Shown one piece after another: positions 56,105 through 64,000 of a stretch of 64,000 nt of DNA. The stretch is from Oncomelania hupensis (taxonomy: Eukaryota; Mollusca; Gastropoda; Littorinimorpha; Pomatiopsidae): contig CM072513.1 in the NCBI GenBank assembly GCA_036898135.1, forward strand, positions 79,790,963 to 79,854,962, written 5' to 3'. The position numbers and the translations under genes are program-made. Within the stretch, counting starts at the first letter, position 1. Each line of letters begins with the position of its first letter. A model generated the notes under the pieces. That model was given only the letters and a program-made list of their open reading frames with translations, was not told the origin of the DNA and did no database searches.

Positions 56105-56203
56105 ATGAGGACAAGATTCGGATACACACCCACAAACCCACATACACACACATACATACATACACATACATACATACACACATACATACACACACACACA
56201 CTA

Positions 56204-56255
<52 letters not shown>
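56105..56255. repeat. (CA)n / (CATA)n microsatellite upstream of the WAP gene
   Basis: CA- and CATA-rich from 56130, with pure (CA)n at about 56206-56252, ending 45 bp before the TATA box. It may affect the promoter because of its position. Confidence 0.93.
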
Positions 56256-56257
<2 letters not shown>

Positions 56258-56296
56258 CTGTTGCAAGTGCGGAACCACCCATCACGAGGGACAACG

Positions 56297-56304
56297 TATA
56301 AAAG
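56297..56304 (+). promoter_or_regulatory. TATA box of the WAP-domain gene
   Basis: TATAAAAG lies 53 bp before the ATG at 56350, which predicts a start of transcription near 56325-56330 and a short leader. Spacing and sequence are typical of strongly expressed secretory genes. Confidence 0.75.
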
Positions 56305-56349
56305 CGAGAGTTGAGTTCGTTGAGCCATCATCTCTTCACTGCTGACACC

Positions 56350-56401
56350 ATGAAGTTCCTTCTGTTCCTCACCTTCGCTTTCCTGCTCGTCGCCGCCGCC
56401 T
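56350..56401 (+). CDS. WAP peptide gene, exon 1 (signal peptide)
   Basis: 52 bp: 17 codons plus one base; context GACACCATGA is a good start. Donor T|GTGAGT. Confidence 0.83.
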
Positions 56402-57369
56402 GTGAGTAGTTTGTTGGTTTGTCTGCCTTGTTCCCTGTCTTTTTGGTTTTGTATTTCCATATAATACATACAAAACCAGACAGACAGGGAAGAAGCAGAC
56501 ATATAAATAAATAAAGGCAAATTTCTGGTTTTATGGGGAAATGACTTTGTTTTGTGTTGAATTGTATTGTATTAATTTATACTGTATTGTATTTTAAATA
56601 GCCAAGAATTAGAACGAGCTAAAATGGGGGTCAGTCATTCCGTCCGTCTGTCTGTCGGTCGGTCCGTTGCATGTCATATCTTAAGAACCACGAAACGGAT
56701 TTTGAAAACAATTCATAAGAACAATGCATAGGTTATAATGGCTAGCCTCCCGTGCCATCCATTGATTTGCTGTACCACAATGGATAAGGTCGTTAGATAT
56801 TTTATTGTTTTTGCTAACTAAGTTTTGCTCTAAATGTCAGACACGGCTTAACCGAATTTTAACATTTTTTGGGGAGTGGGGGGTTGGTGGGGGGAGGAGG
56901 GGGTTGGACGTTCAGGTACTTCCAACTCACAACAGTCCATTTGTCTGTCAGTCCGTCATTCCATGGGTCCCAATTTCATGTTACATTCTAATCACTTTTT
57001 CTTGCCTTAATATCTCAAGAACGAACACACAGAATGTTGATTATGTTTGCTATGCAGAAAATGTAACCATGCACTACTATGCAGCCTTTGTTGAACTGTG
57101 CTCTTTCCCAAAGATAAAGGTCGCTGTATATTGTACCAAAGTTTCGTCCTTTGTGCTTGCTGATAGTTCGGATAATAACCCGCCATTCCGTGCTTTCATT
57201 TTGCTTTTTTACAATATACTCTATGAACAAATATCACTTTGAATTGATTGACAATTTGTTTGTTGCTATTATTACTTCTTTTTTTTTTCTTTTTTTTTTT
57301 AAATTATGCTGCTGATCTTGCTGCTGCTGATGCTGGAAATGAGAATGATGATAATGATGATGATGATGT

Positions 57370-57434
<65 letters not shown>

Positions 57435-58057
57435 GTGGAGGCATGATGGCCTAATGGTAGAGCTTTGGCTTGCGGATCTGAAGGTCCCGGGTTGGAGCCC
57501 AGGCCGGGGCATTGTGTTGTGTCCTTGGGAAAGACACTTTACTCCCGTTTCCTACTCCTTCGGATGAGAGTGTAAACCGAGGTCTAGTCTGTGGGTCGCA
57601 TACATTCCATCATAACGGACTTTAAAGATCCTGACGCTCATGTCCTAGACGGGTGAGTGCCGGTGACAAGAACACACCCAGCATGCACCTAGGTCCTTCT
57701 CCCCCATCCCTGGCTACCCAGTATTGTGCTCAGTTGTCTGGGGCGTTATTACGGTGCGCCCAAAGGCTGCAAGTTGGCGCTTCGGGCGGCTTGAGTTAGA
57801 TCCTGTATCGGCCAGCGCCTTGAGCAGCTCTTGAGCTGAAAAAGCGCTATATAAGAACGATTAAATATAAATACAATATAAAATATATGATGATGGTGTC
57901 CACAGATTCCCAAAACACTTGCCCTGACGGTTGGCATTCGACGAGGCCCCAGCATTGCCACGAGTCCGGTGCATGCGCGTCAAACAATGACTGCAACCAC
58001 GGAGAGCATTGTTGTTGGCCCCGTGAAGGCTGTGACTCTTGGTGCGTGGTGCACTAG
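56350..58057 (+). CDS. small secreted WAP-domain (four-disulfide core) peptide
   Basis: Exon 1 (56350-56401) gives a hydrophobic signal peptide, [17 protein letters not shown], ending GCCT|GTGAGT in phase 1. Exon 2 (57906-58057) follows acceptor TGTCCACAG and ends at TAG. Total 67 aa. The mature part has eight cysteines with spacing C-x11-C-x5-C-x5-C-x5-CC-x5-C-x3-C, the whey acidic protein pattern, with the central [12 protein letters not shown] segment typical of WAP. Single-WAP peptides act as protease inhibitors or antimicrobial proteins, and some occur in venoms; which applies here cannot be told. No classical P1 loop assignment was attempted. The 1504-bp intron holds microsatellites and a SINE. 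Confidence 0.85.
57350..57435. repeat. (GAT)n microsatellite
   Basis: About 75 bp of GAT/ATG units directly before the SINE. Confidence 0.95.
57436..57875 (+). mobile_element. tRNA-derived SINE, near full length
   Basis: A-box-like GATGGCCTAATGGTAGAGC at about 57444-57462 and B-box GGGTTGGAGCCC at about 57489-57500; then CCTTGGGAAAGACACTTTAC, a long body, and the 3' end GAAAAAGCGCTATATAAGAA near 57840-57856. Fragments of the same family lie at 53641-53815, 61745-61850 and 63921-64000. Confidence 0.82.
57906..58057 (+). CDS. WAP peptide gene, exon 2 (mature domain)
   Basis: 152 bp. Carries all eight cysteines, starting [10 protein letters not shown] and ending SWCVVH-stop. Acceptor GATGGTGTCCACAG. 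Confidence 0.85.
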
Positions 58058-58575
<518 letters not shown>

Positions 58576-58899
58576 TTTTAAAATTGATATTTCTAGGTGT
58601 AAAGCATTTCTAAAACAAATTCGTCTAATTCAAGTTCAAATGGCGGATATCAAAATAGTCTGGTATGGAGGCGAATAGTACAGAAAACAAAGTAAAAACA
58701 CTTTTTAAAATTAAAATAAAATGTTTAGTTTGGCTGCTTCGCCATTCACAAATATTTAGGAGAGACCGTATCTTGGGAGATATGCGGTCGTTTACCAGTA
58801 TTGAAGACGAGACACAGAGAGCTGAAGGTCAAGAGGAGATAAAATACTCACACACAGACACACCCACAGACACACCCACACACACTTTTTTTCTCACTT

Positions 58900-59490
58900 G
58901 TTCAACTCACCTCCCCCGTGGGGATGTCGGGGGTTTCAGTATAAATAGTATCCCCACTTTCTGGAAATTTAGTGCTTTAAATTCCCACGGTCACTGTCTT
59001 TCTCCTTTGTTCTTTCTCATTCCTACTCTGTTCTATCAATCTACTATACTATCTTCTTCTTCGCTATACCTACCTTTTTTTCTTAAAAACTCTTCAGGGA
59101 CAAAACTCCTCATTTGTGTGTGAGGTCTGTTGGATCAGCTTGGGAATATTGAATGCTTTCTGCCAAATGGTCACTGGGGCTTCCTATGATGTTATTATTT
59201 GGCAATGTAGGTATTTTATATGTATGTGTTTAGTTGTTATTTTATAATGATGTTTTTTTTCTATTTTGTTTTTGTAAACGGGGGTTCGATAAATTAGAGT
59301 ATAGTCTCAGCGTCCCCTGCGTGGGATGTCTTTTTTTGTAAAGTGACCGGCTGGTAGATTGCCTTCAGTGTTACCACTAGGGTTGTTTCAGCAGATATTT
59401 TTTGCGGATCAGGGGTGAGTCCTCTTTCACTTCTCTGGTCCTGATTTGGCTCGGAAGAGTCCGCTGGACCTAAAGCAATAACCATGTAAT
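58900..59490 (+). mobile_element. hairpin-tailed retroposon, 5'-truncated
   Basis: Begins near CCCCCGTGGGGATGTCGG and ends with GGTCCTGATTTGGCTCGG then AAGAGTCCGCTGGACCTAAA at 59445-59477. Closely matches 35925-36495. Confidence 0.82.
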
Positions 59491-59830
59491 GTAATGTTCA
59501 ACTCACTAGCAGTCACTTTCTAAACCAAACAAACAAAACATTGTTCAAAACTATCACATCTGCAAACGTAGTTTTAACTTATTGGAGGCAGAACATTTGC
59601 CATGTTTATTTCCTCAAAACGCACAATTTAAGCGTATTTTTAAAAATTCAAACCACCTAATATATGAAAGACTGGTGGTTTTGTACAGGTTACTGTTTAA
59701 AATGTAGACTGAGAGACAACTGTTGTCTGCGACCTCTGGATAAAATATTGACACAAAAAGAACTGATGTAACACATTTAGACAATTTAGAAGCACACTGA
59801 AACAGTGTAGCACACATAACTGAGCATTAA
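59491..59830. other. AT-rich spacer, no gene seen
   Basis: No coding potential or recognised repeat apart from A/T-rich DNA. Confidence 0.5.
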
Positions 59831-60120
59831 ACATTAAAAATGCACTGAAATGATTGCAATAGTTTACTTGCAGGGGTCGAATGATGAAGCACTGCAAAAC
59901 AGAGTAGATTAAAAGGTACATGTTGATGTTCGACTCGAGCAATGCATTGATCTATTTTAATTTAAAATGATAATTGCAATGTACTGCAGAACAGAGTCAA
60001 ACATTAGAAATGCACTGAAATGATTGCAATAGTTTACTTGCAGGGGTCGAATGATGAAGCACTGCAAAACAGAGTAGATTAAAAGGTACCTGTTGATGTT
60101 CGACTCGAGCAATGCATTGA
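59831..60120. repeat. two-copy tandem duplication, period 170 bp
   Basis: 59831-59950 and 60001-60120 share about 120 bp nearly identically (TGCACTGAAATGATTGCAAT, GGGGTCGAATGATGAAGCAC, GATGTTCGACTCGAGCAATG). Confidence 0.85.
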
Positions 60121-60600
60121 ACATGTTTGAGTAATGCACTAAAATATTTTATTTTAATTTAGTATTTATGTTAGGCAACGTATTTTTAAATGTCATACCT
60201 TTATTTAAAAATATTAGGCATGATATTTATTGCAATGCACTTACACTTACAGCCGACGCTGTTGTCAAATGTCGTCTGCAAAGTTATATGTGACGTCACG
60301 TTTGGCGCTTGAATGGGATTCTTGCAAGATTGTTTGCGAATGAATTTTTGTGCGCATATAAGTATGGATGAAAAAGAAAGTGAACAGGTAACCTTCAGCT
60401 GTAAGATTGGTGACATGAGTGCAAAAGTGTTTTGAATGGAAATAAAACAAAATTTGCGGTATAGCGGAACGGCACGTTCTTGACACGGGTTGAATCGGAA
60501 GCGCGCGGAATGAGGCTATTGCAGTTTGTGGACATTTTGTTTATTTATTTATCTCAGAAACGGTTAAACGTTCGGTAAGGAAATGTCGGCTATAACGATT
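60121..60600. other. spacer, no gene seen
   Basis: AT-rich DNA with a TGACGTCACG palindrome near 60291. No supported coding region. Confidence 0.45.
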
Positions 60601-61224
60601 TCGCGGGTTTTGAGCGCACAGCAGGCCGATCCGCAGAAACACTACGAGGCAGTAGAATGGGAATTACAATCTATTCAAGCCAAGCTGTTACTTTTTTGTT
60701 TGTTTAACAAAACCTTTATTAGCAGAGTATCAAAATATACAAATTAGGACAATATTTTATTTAACAAAATGTATGGCTGGACATATTAATAATGATTTTA
60801 ACTTGGATACATACTTTTTAACTGCAATAACTAGATTTCCAGCACAGTTGTGCCGTTCTCTTCTTTTTTGGTGACAGAGCTGGGTCAGATGAATCCTCTT
60901 CACTATCTCTTCTCACTCTTTTTTTTTTTTTTTTTTTATCTTTCAAAGTTGGCTCCATAATTTTTGTTAATCACAAGTGTGAAGTTGCAACCACACAAAT
61001 GCTGAACGAACTAGAAACAAACGCGCGCTTCCGGTTCGAAAAACGTCTTTTAAGCACAACTAGTCAAAAACATCTTAAAACAGAAAAAAAGTTTTAAAAA
61101 AATTTTTTAAAGTAAAAAAATCGGAATTTTGGAATTTTAATAAGTAATCCGTAGCTCCGTATTCTGCTCATGAAAATCGGAGAAAGTACGGAAAATCCGT
61201 AGATGTGCACAGGTCTGGTATGAT
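60600..61224 (-). mobile_element. possible hAT-like fragment related to 10701-11637
   Basis: On the minus strand the right end reads ATACCAGACCTGTGCAC and CTACGGATTTTCCGTAC, like the other element's ATACCTGTCAAG and CTACGGATTTTTGCG. Further in, about 60955 leftward, MEPTLKDKKKKK opens a short basic frame. The opposite terminus was not found, so the left limit is a guess. Confidence 0.35.
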
Positions 61225-61547
61225 AAGAGGTTGGCACAAAATTCAAAAACAGAAACCGGGGCACACAACACTAGAGACACACCATACGTCTTTACAAGAC
61301 CAAAGCAACTGAAAGAATGATACACTAGTGAAGTGAAGGCTCAAAACCGCATCCAGTGCAAAAAAATTGGCCCACGTAAAAAAAACAACCACATTCATTA
61401 TTATAATAAACAAGGAAAATAACTCTATAGAACTATCTTCCTACCATACATGCTTACTTCCCATGCGAACATAACAAAACCAAACATTCATACTATCATT
61501 TAACTATCATCCTATACTTCATTCGTGCGTAAACTTTGACTGTCACA

Positions 61548-61591
61548 TTATTATGATTATGATTATGATTATGATGATGATGATGATGATG

Positions 61592-61642
<51 letters not shown>

Positions 61643-61645
61643 TTA
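61548..61645. repeat. (TTATGA)n, (GAT)n, (TTA)n microsatellite
   Basis: Compound triplet/hexamer array of about 95 bp followed by TTTA units. Confidence 0.95.
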
Positions 61646-61744
61646 TTTATTTATTTATTTTTTTGCATGATTACATTTCAGGTCACTGATCTTTATACAC
61701 AAAACGATATGCTAATATTGAGGATACTCTTCCCTACACAATGT

Positions 61745-61855
61745 TCTTGAAGTTCCCTATTGTGCTCAGTAACCTGGGCATCAGACGATGCGGCCAGCGC
61801 CTTGAGTTGGTCTTGAGCTGTGAAGCGCTATAATAATATAAGAACCATTATTTTT
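61745..61855 (+). mobile_element. SINE 3' fragment
   Basis: TTGTGCTCAGTAACCTGG, GCGGCCAGCGCCTTGAG and GAGCTGTGAAGCGCTATA match the end of the SINE at 57725-57860. Confidence 0.7.
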
Positions 61856-62287
61856 TCCTGTTTAAAGTACAATAAAATCGCATTTCTTCTTAACTCCACT
61901 CCTCTCCCCAATTGGCTAAAATGTACCATGAGCTAATTAGTTTGCCCTACACTTTTCTTCAAATTGCGTGTGTTTGTGTGTATTTTTTTTTTTTTTTGGG
62001 GGGGGGGGGGGGGGAATAAAACGGACAAAGTTCCGAGATAGTCTAGGAACAATCTCTAATTTTGTTGTGCCATTATTTTGCGATGACGTAGTATTTAAAG
62101 CCAAAGTGGGCCAAAGTACTGGCACCAAGATTTTTTGAGGGACACTAGAGAATCAGCAAGATATTAGGGCCAAAGAGCATCAAAGACATGCCGGGGCAAG
62201 CGACCTGTAAACAGACTGTTGGAAGAAAGTATAAGACCAGGCCATGATGTGATGTAATTCAAATATGTTTACAATTTTATCTGATAC
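61856..62287. other. spacer with poly-T/poly-G tract
   Basis: T run then about 17 G at 61982-62015. No gene seen. Confidence 0.6.
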
Positions 62288-63920
62288 CTATCTTATCCTA
62301 TCCTATCCTGTAACTCAAAGGTCGTTGGGGCACCACAGGTGATCGTTTACCCAGCGTACTCCATCTTTCTCTGTTCTCAGCAACCCTCATGGCTTCGTTC
62401 AGCGTCAGAAAAATTCTCGAATGTTGTTCTCCCACCTCTTTTTCGGTCTCCCTCTTCTTTTGCCTTTTTGCACCGTGCCTCGCAGGATAGTTTTTGCAAG
62501 GCCTGAGGCTCTGGTGACGTGTCCGTACCATCGAAGTTTCCGTTTCTTCACCACTGTGAGCATGTCATCATGTTGTCCAATGGCTTGTGTGATGGTCTGT
62601 CGGACTGCGTTGATGGTGATGTGCTGGGTAAAGTAAATGCCCAGAAGTCTTCTGTAGCACCCTTCCTCCAGGCTTTGTATTCTTCGCTGTAGATCTGCTG
62701 TGAGGATCCATGTTTCGTAAGCGTATAGGAAGATGGAGATGACAAGGTAGCGCAGCAGCCTTACCTTGGAGTGTAGACTGATGGTCCTGTCTTTCCAATG
62801 GGCTTCAACCTTGTCAGGGCAGCAGTTGTTTGTGCGATCCTGGAGAGGATTTCCTGTCGGGACCCATTGTCTGATACAATGGCTCCTAGATATTTGAAGC
62901 TATGCACTGTGTTGAGGGATTGGCCTTGGACTTTGATGTCCATGTTGATGCCATTAGTGTTGTTGGTCATCATTTTGGTCTTCTCTGCACTTATTTCCAT
63001 TCCATAGGCTCTGGAGATGGTGTCAAGCTTCTGTACCAACTATTCAAGTTCTTGTTCCTCTCCAGCCAATCCATCAATGTCATCCGCAAAACGGAGGTTG
63101 GAGATTGCTCTACCCCTTATGCTGACTGTGCCTTCGTGATCTGCAAGGGCATCTGACATGATGCGGTCTAGTAAGATGTTAAAGATTGTTGGAGAGAGTA
63201 GGCATCCTTGACGCACTTCGATTGTTGTTCTGAACCAGTTCCCGATGGCGTTGTTGTGGAGGACGGCACTGGTAGCCTTGTCATACAGGCGTTTGATGAC
63301 TTCAATAATTCTAGGGCTGATGTTGTACACTCTCATGGTTGCCCACAGAGCTGCATGCCAGACTCGGTCAAACCCTTTTTTTGAAGTCTACAAACACATG
63401 ATATAGATGTTGTTGGTGCTGCAGGTATTTCCCGCAGATTATTCTGAGGTTGAAAATCTGTCCAGTGGTACCTCGCCCTGTCCTGAATCCTGCTTGTTCT
63501 TTAGCTATGATGTGTTCAGCTTGTGGTTTCAACTTGTTGAGTATTATTTTCAGGAGGACCTTGCTGGGATGGCTGATGAGGTTGATAGCCCGGTAATTTT
63601 CACACTCCTGAAGGTTACCCTTTTTGGGAAGAGTGATGACAAGCAACTGGGTCCATGGTGTAGGCCACTCCCCACTCTGCCAGATCTTGTTACAGATAAT
63701 GGTGAGGGCGTCAGTCATCGCTTCCCCTCCGGCTTGCAGAAATTCCGCGGGTATGTTGTCCACTCCCGCTGACTTCCCCTTCTTTAGTGATTGCACTGCT
63801 GCCTGAACTTCTTCTCGGAGAATTGGGATGGTTTCTTCATTTTCTCTGTTCTGGGGACATGCTAGAATTGATGGGTCTCCATTTGGTTGGTGGTTGTACA
63901 GGTCAGAGCAGTACTGTCCA
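62288..63920 (-). mobile_element. RTE-like LINE (copy 9), longest RT coverage
   Basis: Minus strand from the TAGGATAGGATAAGATAGG tail at 62288-62312 to about 63920. It covers EYCSDLYNH-like sequence, NIPAEFLQAGGEAM, LQECENYRAINLISHPSKVL, motif A (VDFKK, then a frameshift near 63375), VRQGCLLSPTIFN, FADD and the C-terminal region. Frames 63368-63961, 63040-63336 and 62761-63039 are each open. At 63920 it meets SINE sequence, so it is 5' truncated. Confidence 0.88.
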
Positions 63921-64000
63921 TCTAGACGGGTGAGTGCCGGTGACAAGAACACACCCAGCATGCACCTAGGTCCTTCTCCCCCATCCCTGGCTGCCCAGGA
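63921..64000 (+). mobile_element. SINE internal fragment at window edge
   Basis: CTAGACGGGTGAGTGCCGGT onward equals 57646-57720 almost base for base. The LINE end abuts it at the same CTAGACGGG point. Confidence 0.8.

Larger units (their letters stand above)
56402..57905. other. intron 1 of the WAP peptide gene
   Basis: Contains GTCCGTCTGTCTG-type repeat DNA (56640-56690, 56940-57030), an (ATG)n array at about 57350-57435, and the SINE at 57436-57875. The 145-codon frame at 56805-57242 has no recognisable motif. Confidence 0.7.

Noticed and set aside
56805..57242. 145-codon frame as a separate gene
   Set aside because: It lies in the intron of the WAP gene over dispersed-repeat DNA, with no recognised motif or paralogue.
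57436..57510. Possible tRNA gene (A and B boxes)
   Set aside because: No cloverleaf or proper anticodon arm, and the boxes are followed by a long SINE body. The same holds at 45490-45587 and 55900-55968.

Overview
This 64 kb window is eukaryotic, most likely from a mollusc and probably a marine gastropod. That call is an inference from three things: intron-split genes, heavy loading with simple repeats and LINE/LTR/SINE copies, and the gene types present. There is no bacterial gene organisation, rRNA, CRISPR array or convincing functional tRNA gene. Only about 6% of the window is host coding sequence; nearly all the rest is mobile DNA or low-complexity repeat.

Host genes. (1) Two head-to-tail paralogues on the + strand encode a 12-helix major facilitator superfamily transporter of the MFSD4 type (the family that includes the Na+-dependent glucose transporter NaGLT1/MFSD4B). 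Copy 1 has exons at 11913-12129, 13187-13472, 16982-17820, 29017-29139 and 29825-30073; its first coding exon is not in the window. Copy 2 is complete in six exons: 37920-39244, 40181-40397, 41766-42051, 46025-46866, 49078-49200 and 51056-51295. All intron phases agree, giving about 1010 aa including an unusual non-membrane N-terminal tail of about 440 aa. Introns align between the copies, so this is a segmental duplication; mobile elements landing afterwards made the copies very different in length. (2) A two-exon gene (56350-56401, 57906-58057, + strand) with a clean TATA box encodes a 67-aa secreted peptide with the eight-cysteine WAP four-disulfide-core pattern.

Mobile elements, left to right. 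A LINE copy (655-2516). A 5.7 kb minus-strand Ty3-type LTR element with LTRs that look identical and a 5-bp target duplication, but with no reverse transcriptase core (2712-8414). An RNase H-bearing LINE remnant (9490-10500). A hAT-like deletion derivative (10701-11637) and a foldback hairpin (11671-11835). Inside copy 1: two LINE pieces, then a complete 8.1 kb LTR retrotransposon (18296-26391) whose integrase lies before the reverse transcriptase (Gmr1-like order), inserted into an older retroposon. Between the genes (30-38 kb): a possible solo LTR, more LINE copies, and a full-length 715-bp retroposon with a 12-bp target duplication. Inside copy 2: a solo LTR (42576-43988), a tRNA-derived SINE, and a hAT-like element with a second inverted repeat nested inside (47115-48637). 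After 51.4 kb: a solo LTR (52628-53284), SINEs, LINE copies and microsatellites.

The strongest points for a second look are the Gmr1-like elements, the recently moved element that lacks reverse transcriptase, the nested inverted-repeat element, the exon ends and splice sites copied in tandem inside introns 2 and 5 of both transporter genes, the 3'-terminal hairpin motif shared by a retroposon family and an RNase H LINE, and the unannotated WAP peptide gene. No new defence or biosynthetic system was found.
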